Origin: Haloechinothrix aidingensis
GTDB lineage: Bacteria > Actinomycetota > Actinomycetes > Mycobacteriales > Pseudonocardiaceae
Assembly: GCF_013450155.1 (NCBI RefSeq)
Contig: NZ_JACCKD010000009.1
Span: 124,001-188,000 of the forward strand
Reading direction: 5' to 3'
Length of the DNA stretch: 64,000 bases
Part shown: positions 41,409 through 49,954 of the stretch, piece by piece
How positions within the stretch are numbered: the first letter of the stretch is position 1
How the letters are laid out: each line of letters begins with the position of its first letter
Position numbers and translations under genes: made by a program
Notes under the pieces: model-generated
The model's input: only the letters and a program-made list of their open reading frames with translations
Told to the model about the DNA's origin: nothing
The model's database searches: none

Positions 41409-41729
41409 GTGACCGATTCACCGGATGAGCAGGCGGGCAACACGCCGATCCCGCCGGAGTTCCCTCCGGTGGTCTACCTGCCGCTGGCCGAGCACACCGA
41501 GAACCCGGAGGAGGCCGTGGTCGAGCTGCGGCGGACCAGGGACGGCCGGATGGCGCTGATGGCCTACTCGGCGATGGACCGCCTGAAGTACTGCTGCGGC
41601 GAGCAGCAGCCCTGGATGGTCCTGCCGACGGCGTACCTGGACAACATCCAGCAGGTGCAACCGTTCGACCTGGTCCTGCTCGACGTCATCATTCCCGAGG
41701 AGCACCGGCACGGGAGTGTTTCGGCATGA
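41409..41729 (+). CDS. SseB/SAV_915-like protein of type VII effector operon
   Basis: A 106-residue soluble protein with PPVVYLPLAEHTENPEEAVVELRRTRDGRMALMAYSAMDRL, CGEQQPWMVLP and QPFDLVLLDVIIPEE. This pattern is seen in short SAV_915-type proteins that accompany ESX-related substrates in actinomycetes; the function is unknown. GTG 41409 has GAGGGGG 5 nt upstream. Its stop overlaps the next start by 4 bp (41726-41729). It opens a four-gene island inserted between maf and accA3. Confidence 0.65.
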   Translation: MTDSPDEQAGNTPIPPEFPPVVYLPLAEHTENPEEAVVELRRTRDGRMALMAYSAMDRLKYCCGEQQPWMVLPTAYLDNIQQVQPFDLVLLDVIIPEEHRHGSVSA

Positions 41730-42016
41730 GCGGGCACGGTGTCGAGGACGGTGTGCTGGACGGCATCGCCGCCACGTTGCAGGCAGCCGGGGGTGACCTC
41801 GACGAGATCGGCCGGTCGGCGCCGGACCCACCGGACGCGGGCGAGGCGGGTCCCGCGATCGCCGGCATCGTGTCCCAGCTCGTCGACAACGCCGGGCAGC
41901 TCGTCCTCGGGCTGAAGGCGATGGGCGAGGCCATCGCCGAGGCCGGCGTGGACTACGCCGACTACGAGGTCCGCGCCGCCGAGGAACTGGAAGGCGCCGC
42001 GACCGAGGGGGAGTAA
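41726..42016 (+). CDS. Esx/WXG100-like small secreted protein
   Basis: A 96-residue acidic, helical protein of Esx size without a signal peptide (VEDGVLDGIAATLQAAGGDLDEIG, IVSQLVDNAGQLVLGLKAMGEAIAEAGVDYADYEVRAAEEL). There is no canonical WxG; the break between helices is the APDPPDAGEAG segment. It is coupled at both ends: ATGA overlap upstream and TAATG overlap with the next gene. The likely role is a partner or chaperone for export of the following large effector. Confidence 0.65.
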   Translation: MSGHGVEDGVLDGIAATLQAAGGDLDEIGRSAPDPPDAGEAGPAIAGIVSQLVDNAGQLVLGLKAMGEAIAEAGVDYADYEVRAAEELEGAATEGE

Positions 42017-43263
42017 TGGGGATCGACACGAAGATCGACGGCGACCCGGAAAGCATCTGGAATGTAGCCGACTGGGTGCGTGACTCACTGGCCGACGGGA
42101 TCGAAGGCAGCGCCGACAAGATCCTGTCCGCACGTAACGACGCCGACTCCGGTTGGGAAGGGCCTGCCTCGGAGAACTTCCGTGACCAGATGACCGACGG
42201 CGGGCGCAAGGCCGATGACTTCGCCGAGGCAGCCCGCGAGATGGCACGGAAGTTCGAGGACATCGGCGGTGCGCTCAAGCGCGCTCAGGACGATATGGCA
42301 GATATCCGCACCAGGGCGGCCTCGGCCGGTCTGACCGTCGACGGGCAGACCATCCAGCCACCCGGTTCGGCCCCGCCGGATCCCGGCCCGGCACCGTCCG
42401 GAAACGGCGTGACCCAGCAGCAACGACGCGACCATCAGGACGCCGTCGCGGCGCACGAAGCGCACGCGGCCAGGGTCGAGGCGTACGAGAAGGCCGAGCG
42501 GGACGCCGAAGACGTCCGGCGGACCTGGCAGCAGGCCGTTGACGAGCTCAACGACACGTCCAAGGAAACGAGCACGAAGGCCTGGTTCACGGTGGCGGAC
42601 ATCGCGGTCAAGAACGCCGTGTCAGTCGCAGGCCAGGTGCACAGTTCCCGCCTGTTGAACCGCGCCCAGTTCTACTTCGACGACGCGAAGCAAGCCATGC
42701 AGCACCTGCGGCACTCAACTCCGGAACACGTCACCAATCGTGCCGCCTTTTACGAGCACCAGGACTACCTACGCCAGCGCGTCGGGGCCAGCAGTCGCGC
42801 GGGAAGCACAGCCACGACCAAAGCCGCGAGCGCTGAGCGTGCATGGCGTGGCATCGGCAGGATGTCCGGGCCAGCGTTTACGCTGGGAGCTATAGCGTAC
42901 GACATCCATCAGGGCAAGAGCTGGCAACAGGCCAGCGCGTCCAACGGGATCGGGTTCGCGGCCTCCGTAGGGGCAGGTGCCGCGGTCGGCACCGCGATCG
43001 GTGGACCGGTCGGAACCGCCGTCGGGACGGTCGTCGGCGCCGGAGTCGGGGTGTTCACCTCGGGCATGGTCGACTCTCTCTGGGAGAACGGGGTGGGCAA
43101 CGTCGGCGATGCCATCGTTGATGGCGGTAAGGCGGTTGCCGAGACCGGACAAGCGATCGGGACCGGGGTCATGAATGCCGGCGAGGCAGCAGCAGATGTT
43201 GCCAGTGACGTCGGTGGCGCTGTCACTGGAGGAGTAAAGGATGCCTGGAATGCCGTCTTCTGA
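42016..43263 (+). CDS. Type VII secretion effector with C-terminal glycine-zipper membrane segment
   Basis: A 415-residue protein. Residues 1-about 110 form a WXG100-like helical hairpin (IWNVADWVRDSLADGI, DSGWEGPASENFRDQM with the WxG turn, and a second helix ending RTRAAS). A Pro-rich hinge precedes a coiled-coil (DAVAAHEAHAARVEAYEKAERDAEDVRRTW) and a central helical region. The C-terminal 130 residues contain a long Gly/Ala/Val zipper (about 312-350, with repeated GxxxG such as GTAIGGPVGTAVGTVVGAGVG) that can insert into membranes, as in colicin-type pore formers. No nuclease or NADase signature is seen. Start and stop overlap its neighbours (TAATG; 23-bp overlap downstream). It is probably exported by an ESX system and could be a pore-forming toxin (inference). 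Confidence 0.75.
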   Translation: MGIDTKIDGDPESIWNVADWVRDSLADGIEGSADKILSARNDADSGWEGPASENFRDQMTDGGRKADDFAEAAREMARKFEDIGGALKRAQDDMADIRTRAASAGLTVDGQTIQPPGSAPPDPGPAPSGNGVTQQQRRDHQDAVAAHEAHAARVEAYEKAERDAEDVRRTWQQAVDELNDTSKETSTKAWFTVADIAVKNAVSVAGQVHSSRLLNRAQFYFDDAKQAMQHLRHSTPEHVTNRAAFYEHQDYLRQRVGASSRAGSTATTKAASAERAWRGIGRMSGPAFTLGAIAYDIHQGKSWQQASASNGIGFAASVGAGAAVGTAIGGPVGTAVGTVVGAGVGVFTSGMVDSLWENGVGNVGDAIVDGGKAVAETGQAIGTGVMNAGEAAADVASDVGGAVTGGVKDAWNAVF

Positions 43264-44227
43264 TCATATCGGGTGGCCGGCGACCTGGCGCCTGCTTGCC
43301 AATCCCGGCGCTATAGCTTTCAAAGCAGTCATGGTGGTCTTCTCCGCCACTTCAGTCGCACTGGTGGGATGGATCGCCGCGCACGTGTGGCGCACCGGCG
43401 ATATCGCGGAGTCGATGTTCTTCGCGCTGCTGGGGGCACCGATCCTGACGGCATTCTGGCACTTATACGAGTCTACTTTCCAGCTTCACAAACGCGGGTC
43501 GGATGCTCTCGCGATCACAACCACGGAATCCGGAACACGCGGACTCAAGATCCCTTATTCGCTTCGCCGGCATCATGGGAAAATGGCGCTGGCAGCCTAC
43601 TATGCGATAGTCCTGGTCGCCGCGACGGTCGCCCTGATCCGGGCAGGAGAACCCGCGATTGCTCCGATAATATCGGGAATGTTCGCGTTTCTAGCGGCAC
43701 TCTACTTCGTACTGAAGTACACCGGGAAACTACCGAACGGCCACGTACTGGTCACTCCGGACAGCGTCATCCATTTCGACTCGTCGTTCCGCACCGTCCT
43801 GCCGTGGATCGAATCCGCCGACGAGGAGTCCGGGATCACCCGTATCGGAGCTCTAAGCGGGACCGGCGCGACCATCTCCCTCGGCGCCGTGGAGTTTCAC
43901 TCTTTCGAACGGGTTCAAGTAAACCGCCTCTGGCGGCTCCGGCAGTACCCGGTGATGACCGACCAAACCAAGCGTCCTGTGTCACCCACGATATTCATCC
44001 CGGGAGAGAACCTGGATGCGAACCCCGCACTCGTCCTGTCCATTCTGCTGTTCTATGCTCGGAACCCGGGCGCGCGGGACGAGCTCGGCACGGAAGCTGC
44101 GCTCCAGCGGGCACGCTCGGCCAACTTCGGCTCCGCTACGGGTTCATGGGAATGGTGGGGCGGCATCCTGGGCATGTCGGCGCGGGAGGCCGAACAACAC
44201 ATCCGGCAGCGGCGGCATTCGTCGTAA
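43241..44227 (+). CDS. Membrane protein, candidate immunity partner of the effector
   Basis: A 328-residue integral membrane protein I do not recognise. Four hydrophobic segments are seen (about residues 24-50, 58-76, 113-135 and 138-158), followed by a soluble C-terminal half with HVLVTPDSVIHFDSSFRTVLPWIESADEE and a last helix ending AREAEQHIRQRRHSS. The start is decided by GGAGGAG at 43228-43234, 6 nt before ATG 43241, which overlaps the effector gene by 23 bp. Base use is clearly AT-richer than in neighbouring genes (more A/T in third positions), a sign of recent acquisition. Coupling to a putative pore-forming effector makes an immunity role plausible but unproven. Confidence 0.65.
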   Translation: MPGMPSSDHIGWPATWRLLANPGAIAFKAVMVVFSATSVALVGWIAAHVWRTGDIAESMFFALLGAPILTAFWHLYESTFQLHKRGSDALAITTTESGTRGLKIPYSLRRHHGKMALAAYYAIVLVAATVALIRAGEPAIAPIISGMFAFLAALYFVLKYTGKLPNGHVLVTPDSVIHFDSSFRTVLPWIESADEESGITRIGALSGTGATISLGAVEFHSFERVQVNRLWRLRQYPVMTDQTKRPVSPTIFIPGENLDANPALVLSILLFYARNPGARDELGTEAALQRARSANFGSATGSWEWWGGILGMSAREAEQHIRQRRHSS

Positions 44228-44336
44228 GGCGGTCCGCTGATCGTGCACCCGCGCTCGCGGCCCCGGCTGGTGAACGACGACCGAGCAACGCACCCGACGC
44301 CGAGCTGCACAGGCGTCAACGGTGGAACGCGCACTG

Positions 44337-44750
44337 TCACCGCAGCTGCCCCTGCTCACGCCTGCGCCCGGTGATCACCAGAGCGATGGCTCCGGTAACG
44401 GCTCCCCACAGCGCGTTGACGAGAAGTACGGGGACGACGGCGAACCCGAACGATGTCGCCAGCGGGCCTTGCAGCTCTCCGCTGACGATCGGCGACAGGG
44501 CGGCGCTGAGGACGATGGCGAAGACACCGTAGGCGAGCCCGGTGAGAACGAGGGTCAGCACGGGCTCGGCGACCCGCGCGAGCACGACGGCGGCGATCCA
44601 CACCACCGAGATGACCGCCGTCACCAGGACCGGACCGAGGGGCGTCCCCAACGCATCCATACCTCCGGTCATGCTCAGCACCGGACGGATCAGGGCGAAC
44701 GCGCCCAGCCCGAGTACGAGCGCCCACCGCACGTTCTTGATATCGGCCAT
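44337..44750 (-). CDS. Small integral membrane protein
   Basis: A 137-residue hydrophobic protein with four or five membrane helices (VRWALVLGLGAFALIRPVLS, VLVTAVISVVWIAAVVLARV, VLTLVLTGLAYGVFAIVLSA, SFGFAVVPVLLVNALWGAVTGAIALVI). It ends in a short basic tail. No family recognised; similar unnamed membrane proteins are common in actinomycetes. ATG 44750 starts the hydrophobic core (ADIKNVRW); the frame extends to 44903 but the extra residues look non-coding. Convergent with the effector island. Confidence 0.65.
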   Translation of the reverse strand: MADIKNVRWALVLGLGAFALIRPVLSMTGGMDALGTPLGPVLVTAVISVVWIAAVVLARVAEPVLTLVLTGLAYGVFAIVLSAALSPIVSGELQGPLATSFGFAVVPVLLVNALWGAVTGAIALVITGRRREQGQLR

Positions 44751-45100
44751 AACCACGACACTCGTCCAGCAGCGGCGAGCACGGTATCCGGTAACGCCCC
44801 CGGCTCCCCCTGAGATCGACCCCGGCCCACGTCCGGGTACGGGACGAGAAGCGTACCGGGACGGCGCTGGCCGTTCGATGCTCGAACCAGCGTGAACGGG
44901 CACGCTGCGTGGTCCGGATGGTCCGTCTCACGCCGAACGTGAGCAGACTCTCGATCCACGAATCGCCACGAGTCCGTAAACTCCCCCCAAGACCTTACGT
45001 ACATATGTGTATACACGTCAGGTGTGAGCGGCTCGTCACAGACGGTACGGGCGACTCGTTGCAGAGAGTATGAACAGCTCGTGACAGAGGAGGTTAGGGC
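44751..45100. other. Intergenic region upstream of accA3
   Basis: A 350-bp stretch without a supported gene. It contains the promoter region of the small membrane protein (minus) and of accA3 (plus), a 23-bp alternating purine-pyrimidine run at 44996-45018 and, at 45087-45093, the GAGGAGG ribosome site of accA3. Confidence 0.6.
44996..45018. promoter_or_regulatory. Alternating purine-pyrimidine element upstream of accA3
   Basis: From 44996 to 45018 every step alternates purine and pyrimidine (TACGTACATATGTGTATACA then CGT). It contains two overlapping perfect palindromes, ACATATGT (45001-45008) and GTGTATACAC (45007-45016). It lies 83 bp before the accA3 GTG and could be a repressor operator or an easily melted or Z-prone promoter element. 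No regulator is assigned. Confidence 0.45.
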
Positions 45101-46900
45101 GTGCCCGAGACAGCCCCGGAGCACGGCAAACAGCCAGTGACCAAGGTTCTCGTCGCCAACCGTGGCGAGATCGCCGTTCGGGTCATCCGGGCGGCGAAAG
45201 ACGCGGGCCTGGGCAGCGTGGCAGTCTACGCCGACCCCGACCGGGACGCACCGTTCGTCCGATTGGCTGACGACGCCTTCGCGCTGGGTGGCTCGACGGC
45301 GGCGGACAGCTACCTCGTCTTCGACAAGCTCCTTGACGCGGCCAAGCGCTCCGGTGCCGACGCCGTCCACCCCGGGTACGGGTTCCTCTCCGAGAACGCC
45401 GACTTCGCTCAGGCCGTGATCGACGCCGGGCTGACCTGGATCGGGCCGTCCCCGCAGGCCATCAGGGACCTCGGTGACAAGGTAACCGCCAGGCACATCG
45501 CCGATCGCGCGAACGCGCCGCTGGTGCCCGGCACCAAGGACCCGGCGGCGTCCGCGGACGAGGTCGTGAGCTTCGCCGAGAAGTACGGCCTGCCGGTGGC
45601 CATCAAGGCCGCCTACGGTGGTGGTGGCCGCGGGCTCAAGGTGGCGCGCAGCATCGAGGAGATCCCCGAGATGTTCGACTCGGCCACCCGGGAGGCCGTC
45701 GCGGCGTTCGGCAGGGGCGAGTGCTTCGTGGAGCGTTACCTGGACAAGCCCCGGCACGTGGAGGCGCAGGTCCTCGCGGACAAGCACGGGAACGTGATCG
45801 TGGCAGGCACCCGCGACTGCTCGCTGCAGCGGAGGCACCAGAAGCTCGTCGAGGAAGCACCCGCGCCGTTCTTGACCGACAAGCAGCGGGACAGCATCCA
45901 CGAGTCCGCCAAGGCGATCTGTAAGGAAGCCGCCTACTGGGGCGCGGGGACGGTCGAGTACCTCGTCGGCGAGGACGGCACCATCTCCTTCCTGGAGGTC
46001 AACACAAGGCTGCAGGTGGAGCATCCGGTCACGGAGGAGACCACGGGCATCGACCTCGTTCGCGAGCAGTTCCGCATCGCGGCCGGTGAGCCGCTGCGCT
46101 TCACGGCCGACCCCGAGCCTCGCGGCCATTCGATCGAGTTCCGGATCAACGGCGAGGACGCTGGCCGGAACTTCCTCCCGGCACCGGGCACCGTCACGCG
46201 GTTCGTGCCGCCGGACGGCCCGGGCGTCCGCGTCGATGCCGGGGTCGAGTCGGGCACTGTGATCGGCGGGCAGTTCGACTCGTTGCTGGCCAAGCTGATC
46301 GTGACCGGTTCCGACCGGCAGAACGCCCTCGAGCGCAGCCGCAGAGCCCTCGACGAGATCGTCGCGGAGGGGATGGCCACCGTCGTGCCGTTCCACCGCA
46401 CCGTCGTGCGCGACCCGGCGTTCGTCGGGGAGGACGGTTTCACCGTGCACACCCGGTGGATCGAGTCCGAGTTCGACAACGTGATCGAGCCGTTCGAGGC
46501 CGGTGCGGCCGACGCAGGCGAGCCCGACGAAGAGTCCCGCAGGAACATCGTCGTCGAGGTCGGCGGGCGCAGGCTCGAGGTCTCGTTGCCCGGCGACTTC
46601 GGCGGCTCGTCCAGCAGCGGCAACGGGGCCGCGACAAAGACCAAGCCACGTAAGCGTTCCACCGGCAAGGCGACGTCGGTATCCGGCGACGCAGTGACCG
46701 CGCCGATGCAGGGCACGATCGTGAAGCTTCCCGTCTCCGAAGGCCAGCAGGTGGAGGCAGGCGAGCTCGTGGTGGTGCTCGAGGCCATGAAGATGGAGAA
46801 CCCGGTGAACGCGCACAAGTCCGGTACGGTCACGGGCCTGTCGCTCGAGATCGGCGAGTCCGTCAACCAGGGCACCGTGCTCTGCGAGATCCAGGACTGA
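45101..46900 (+). CDS. accA3: Acyl-CoA carboxylase alpha subunit (biotin carboxylase plus carrier)
   Basis: A 599-residue subunit shared by actinobacterial acyl-CoA carboxylases; it carboxylates its own biotin with ATP and bicarbonate. The biotin carboxylase ATP-grasp domain covers about 10-460: [80 protein letters not shown]. The C-terminal BCCP domain has the biotin site EAMKM with K564. GTG 45101 has GAGGAGG 7 nt upstream. It works with AccD5 and AccE5 and is biotinylated by BirA, all in this window. Confidence 0.96.
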   Translation: MPETAPEHGKQPVTKVLVANRGEIAVRVIRAAKDAGLGSVAVYADPDRDAPFVRLADDAFALGGSTAADSYLVFDKLLDAAKRSGADAVHPGYGFLSENADFAQAVIDAGLTWIGPSPQAIRDLGDKVTARHIADRANAPLVPGTKDPAASADEVVSFAEKYGLPVAIKAAYGGGGRGLKVARSIEEIPEMFDSATREAVAAFGRGECFVERYLDKPRHVEAQVLADKHGNVIVAGTRDCSLQRRHQKLVEEAPAPFLTDKQRDSIHESAKAICKEAAYWGAGTVEYLVGEDGTISFLEVNTRLQVEHPVTEETTGIDLVREQFRIAAGEPLRFTADPEPRGHSIEFRINGEDAGRNFLPAPGTVTRFVPPDGPGVRVDAGVESGTVIGGQFDSLLAKLIVTGSDRQNALERSRRALDEIVAEGMATVVPFHRTVVRDPAFVGEDGFTVHTRWIESEFDNVIEPFEAGAADAGEPDEESRRNIVVEVGGRRLEVSLPGDFGGSSSSGNGAATKTKPRKRSTGKATSVSGDAVTAPMQGTIVKLPVSEGQQVEAGELVVVLEAMKMENPVNAHKSGTVTGLSLEIGESVNQGTVLCEIQD

Positions 46901-46915
46901 CGACCCAGCGGTGTT

Positions 46916-46968
46916 GTGCTGAATGACGCTTTCAGTCCCGCAAGTGGACTGAAAGCGTCATTCAGCAC
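46916..46968. terminator. Perfect 23-bp inverted repeat after accA3 (terminator or REP-like element)
   Basis: Arms 46916-46938 and 46946-46968 are exact reverse complements (left arm begins GTGCTGAATGACGCTTTCAG) around the 7-nt loop CGCAAGT. It starts 15 bp after the accA3 stop and ends 3 bp before the -10 of the next gene. Arms this long and exact, with a moderate GC content, look more like a dispersed palindromic element than a simple terminator. Confidence 0.85.
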
Positions 46969-46971
46969 CCG

Positions 46972-46977
46972 TAGGAT
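46972..46977 (+). promoter_or_regulatory. -10 box of DUF1707 gene, leaderless
   Basis: TAGGAT, then CGCGGT, then GTG 46984. The -35 would fall inside the right arm of the inverted repeat. Confidence 0.45.
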
Positions 46978-46983
46978 CGCGGT

Positions 46984-47412
46984 GTGGACCCGGACCTACC
47001 CGAGTTCCGGATCAGTGATGCTGACCGGCAGGAAGCGCTGGACGCGCTGAGCGAGCACGTCCGCGACGGGCGGCTGGACATCGACGAGTACGGTGAGCGA
47101 TCGGCTCGGGTCACCACGATCAAGACGCTCGGCGAGCTCGCCGAGATCTTCGTCGACCTGCCCCGGCCCCGACCAGCCGTGCTGGATCGTCCCGCACGAC
47201 GCCGGGAACCGGCCGAGAACGCTCCCGCCACGCGCCCGGCCCGCTCCCCCGGCACGTGGCTGGCGTCCAGCGCCGTGCCGCTCTCGGCGATCCTGGCCAT
47301 CGTCTTGTACTTCACCATCGCCCGGGGCATGTTCCTGGTATTCCTGATCCCCGTCGTGGTGGCCCTGCTGGTCGGCGCGGCGAACGGGCGCGGCCGGCCG
47401 GACGCGCGCTGA
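46984..47412 (+). CDS. DUF1707 domain membrane protein
   Basis: A 142-residue protein. Residues 1-60 are a DUF1707 (SHOCT-like) domain: FRISDADRQEALDALSEHVRDGRL, DIDEYGERSARVTTIKTLGELAEIFVDLP. A Pro/Arg-rich linker leads to two adjacent C-terminal membrane helices (about 98-132). The function is unknown; such proteins are common in actinomycetes and often oligomerise at the membrane. It has its own leaderless promoter right after the inverted repeat. Confidence 0.85.
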   Translation: MDPDLPEFRISDADRQEALDALSEHVRDGRLDIDEYGERSARVTTIKTLGELAEIFVDLPRPRPAVLDRPARRREPAENAPATRPARSPGTWLASSAVPLSAILAIVLYFTIARGMFLVFLIPVVVALLVGAANGRGRPDAR

Positions 47413-47442
47413 CCGGCGCGCACACCCGCCGCGGGCAGCGAG

Positions 47443-47448
47443 TAGCGT
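47443..47448 (+). promoter_or_regulatory. -10 box of GNAT gene, leaderless
   Basis: TAGCGT, 7 nt, then GTG 47456. Confidence 0.48.
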
Positions 47449-47455
47449 CGGACCC

Positions 47456-48001
47456 GTGGAGCCCGTTGAGATCAACGCCGGAACGTACTACCTACGGCAG
47501 CTACGCGCGGACGACCGGATCGACGACCGTCCCGCCCTGCTCGAAGCCTTCGCGGACCTCGAGACACAGCGGTATCGCAGCTCTCGCATCGCTGACCTGG
47601 ACACCGCTACGGACTACATCCGCACCCGCGAGCGGGAGTGGGCCAGTGACGAGCGCTACACCTGGGTGGTAGCCGACCAGACCACCGGAGCCCTGCTCGG
47701 CGAGGTGGATCTCAAGAACATCGACCCCGTGGACCGGACAGCCGAGCTCAGCTGCTGGACCCTTCCCGCGCACCGCGGGAAGGGCATCATCACACCCGCG
47801 ATCCAGGCCGTGCTGCGGTTCGCCTTCGGCGGGCTCGGGCTGCACCACATCTCGTACCAGCACGCGGCGAGCAACCTGGTCTCGCGGCGAGTTGCCGAGA
47901 AGTGCGGCTTCACGCTGGACGGCACCCTTCGCGAAGCCATCGTCATCGACGACAAGCCAGAGGACCTGCTCGTCTGGTCCCGGCTGTCCACCGACGGCTG
48001 A
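47456..48001 (+). CDS. GNAT-family N-acetyltransferase (RimJ/RimL type)
   Basis: A 181-residue acetyl-CoA-dependent acetyltransferase. It shows LRQLRADDRIDDRPALLEAF, TWVVADQTTGALLGEVDLKNID, the acetyl-CoA loop region LPAHRGKGIITPAIQAVLRFAFG (RGKG in place of R/QxxGxG/A), HHISYQHAASNLVSRRVAEKCGF and DGTLREAIVIDDKPEDLLVWSRL. This matches RimJ/RimL-like enzymes that acetylate protein N termini or small amines. The substrate is not identifiable. Convergent with glpD. Confidence 0.88.
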   Translation: MEPVEINAGTYYLRQLRADDRIDDRPALLEAFADLETQRYRSSRIADLDTATDYIRTREREWASDERYTWVVADQTTGALLGEVDLKNIDPVDRTAELSCWTLPAHRGKGIITPAIQAVLRFAFGGLGLHHISYQHAASNLVSRRVAEKCGFTLDGTLREAIVIDDKPEDLLVWSRLSTDG

Positions 48002-48023
48002 GCACCGGCGCCTGCCCGCCGGG

Positions 48024-49778
48024 TCAGCGCTGCTTGCCCAGGTCGAGCGCGTCCAGGTGCGGGCGCACGTCCGGGGCGGCCCGCCTGCTGGCGTCCGCGG
48101 CCTCGTCGTCGGGCTGGGACTGCGAGTCACGCTCGGCAGCCACCCGCGCGACATAGGTATCCACCTCGCTCTCGGTGGTCTTGCCGGACCATCCGAGTAT
48201 CCCAGCCATGATCTCGGCGACCTGGCGCGCGCAGTCCACACCCCTGTGCGGGTACTCGATCGCGATCCGTGTGCGCCGCGCGAGGACGTCCTCCAGGTGC
48301 AGCGCGCCCTCGTGACTGACCGCGTACGCCACCTCGACACGCAGGTAGTCCGGTGCGTGCTCCAGGGGGCGCAGCCATTCCGGCTCGTTCTCGGCAAGGG
48401 CCAGCAGCTCGTGCACCAGCGCCCCGTACCGGTTCAGCAGGTGACGCAACCGGTACGGGTGCAGACCGTACTGCGCTGCCAGCCGGTCGGCCTGGTTGAC
48501 CAGCGCGTGATACCCGTCCGCCCCCAGCAGCTGCACCTTGTCGGTGATCGAGGGCTGCACCCTCGTCGGCAGATCGATCGCGGCGGCGTTGACCGCGTCG
48601 GCGGCCATCACCCGGTAGGTCGTGTACTTGCCACCAGCGATCGCGACCAGGCCTGGAGCCACCCGCGCGACGGCGTGCTCGCGGGAGAGCTTGGATGTCT
48701 CCTCGCTCTCCCCGGCGAGCAACGGGCGCAACCCGGCATAGACGCCCTCGATGTCGTCGTGCGTCAGCGGCGTGGCGAGTACCGCGTTGATCTCACCGAG
48801 GATGTAGTCGATGTCCTGCTTGGTGGCCGCGGGGTGCGCGAGGTCCAGTCGCCAGTCGCTGTCCGTCGTGCCGAGGATCCAGTGATTGCCCCACGGGATC
48901 ACGAACAGCACCGACGACTCGGTGCGCAGGATCATGCCCGACTCGGAGACGATCCGGTCGCGCGGGACCACCACGTGCACGCCCTTGCTGGCCCGCACCC
49001 TGAAGCGGCCTCGGCTACCCGAGAGCTGCTGCAGCTCGTCGGTCCACACCCCGGTGCAGTTGACGACCGCACCCGCCGGGACCTCCACTTCCCGGCCGTC
49101 CTCGACATCCCGGACGCGCACGCCGGAGACCCGGTCGGCCTCGTGCAGGAAGTCGACGACCTGGGTCGAGGTGCGTACCACGGCTCCGTACCGGGCGGCC
49201 GTCCGTGCCAGCATCATCGTGTACCGCGAGTCATCGACCTGCGCGTCGTAGTAGCGGATGCCCCCGACCAGCGAGTCCCGTCGCAGCGCGGGGACCATCC
49301 GCAGCGCACCCGCTCGGGTCAGGTGTTTCTGTCCGGGTACCGAGCGGGCTCCGCCCATCGTGTCGTACAGGAACAGCCCCGCCGCGGTGTAGGGGCGCTC
49401 CCACACCCTGTGCGTCAGCGGGTACAGGAAGCTGACGGGCCTGACCAGATGCGGAGCCAGCTTGGTGAGCATCAGCTCCCGCTCGGCGAGCGCTTCGCGC
49501 ACCAGGGAGAACTCCAGCTGCTCCAGGTACCGCAGACCCCCGTGCACCAGCTTGCTCGAGCGGCTCGACGTTCCCGACGCGAGATCGCGCGCCTCCACCA
49601 GCGCGACCCGCAGCCCCCTCGTGGCCGCGTCCAGCGCTGTCCCCGCACCGACCACGCCACCACCGATCACGACGAGATCGAAGGACTCCTTACCCAGTCG
49701 CTGCCACGCGTCCTCCCGGTCCACGACACCCAGGCGACCGATTCCCGACCAGCTGGCCGTACGCGCTTGCCTGCCCAC
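48024..49778 (-). CDS. glpD: Glycerol-3-phosphate dehydrogenase (FAD, quinone-linked)
   Basis: A 584-residue flavoprotein oxidising sn-glycerol 3-phosphate to dihydroxyacetone phosphate at the membrane. The N-terminal FAD fold is FDLVVIGGGVVGAGTALDAA, followed by the diagnostic SGTSSRSSKLVHGGLRYLEQLE. Later come GAVVNCTGVWTDEL and IPWGNHWILGTTDSDW; the C-terminal DAO_C domain includes YGLHPYRLRHLLNRYG. GTG 49778 has GAGAGGAG 6 nt upstream. It precedes lpdA in gene order, as glpD2-lpdA in M. tuberculosis (Rv3302c-Rv3303c); both feed electrons to quinones. Confidence 0.94.
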   Translation of the reverse strand: MGRQARTASWSGIGRLGVVDREDAWQRLGKESFDLVVIGGGVVGAGTALDAATRGLRVALVEARDLASGTSSRSSKLVHGGLRYLEQLEFSLVREALAERELMLTKLAPHLVRPVSFLYPLTHRVWERPYTAAGLFLYDTMGGARSVPGQKHLTRAGALRMVPALRRDSLVGGIRYYDAQVDDSRYTMMLARTAARYGAVVRTSTQVVDFLHEADRVSGVRVRDVEDGREVEVPAGAVVNCTGVWTDELQQLSGSRGRFRVRASKGVHVVVPRDRIVSESGMILRTESSVLFVIPWGNHWILGTTDSDWRLDLAHPAATKQDIDYILGEINAVLATPLTHDDIEGVYAGLRPLLAGESEETSKLSREHAVARVAPGLVAIAGGKYTTYRVMAADAVNAAAIDLPTRVQPSITDKVQLLGADGYHALVNQADRLAAQYGLHPYRLRHLLNRYGALVHELLALAENEPEWLRPLEHAPDYLRVEVAYAVSHEGALHLEDVLARRTRIAIEYPHRGVDCARQVAEIMAGILGWSGKTTESEVDTYVARVAAERDSQSQPDDEAADASRRAAPDVRPHLDALDLGKQR

Positions 49779-49954
49779 CGCGCGCTCCTCTCGACGTCAA
49801 CGATGGTGTCACGGTAACCCTGCGCGCACGCGTGTGCCCGGATCGGCCCGCGCACGGTTATGACACGTCCGGTTCGGACTACCCACGCCAGCTCGCCGGT
49901 ACACGGCACGCTCCGGTCCCGTCGGCGGCAGGCGAACGGCGATCGGTCCGACTG

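Noticed and set aside
43463-43465. TTA codon in the candidate immunity gene as a bldA-type developmental switch
   Set aside because: TTA also occurs in both sugar permeases, the LCP gene, a GT4 gene and the helicase, so it is not restricted enough to suggest bldA control.
44690-46816. 708-codon frame on the minus strand opposite accA3
   Set aside because: A shadow of accA3 with Arg/His/Val-rich composition and no domain; accA3 itself is unmistakable.
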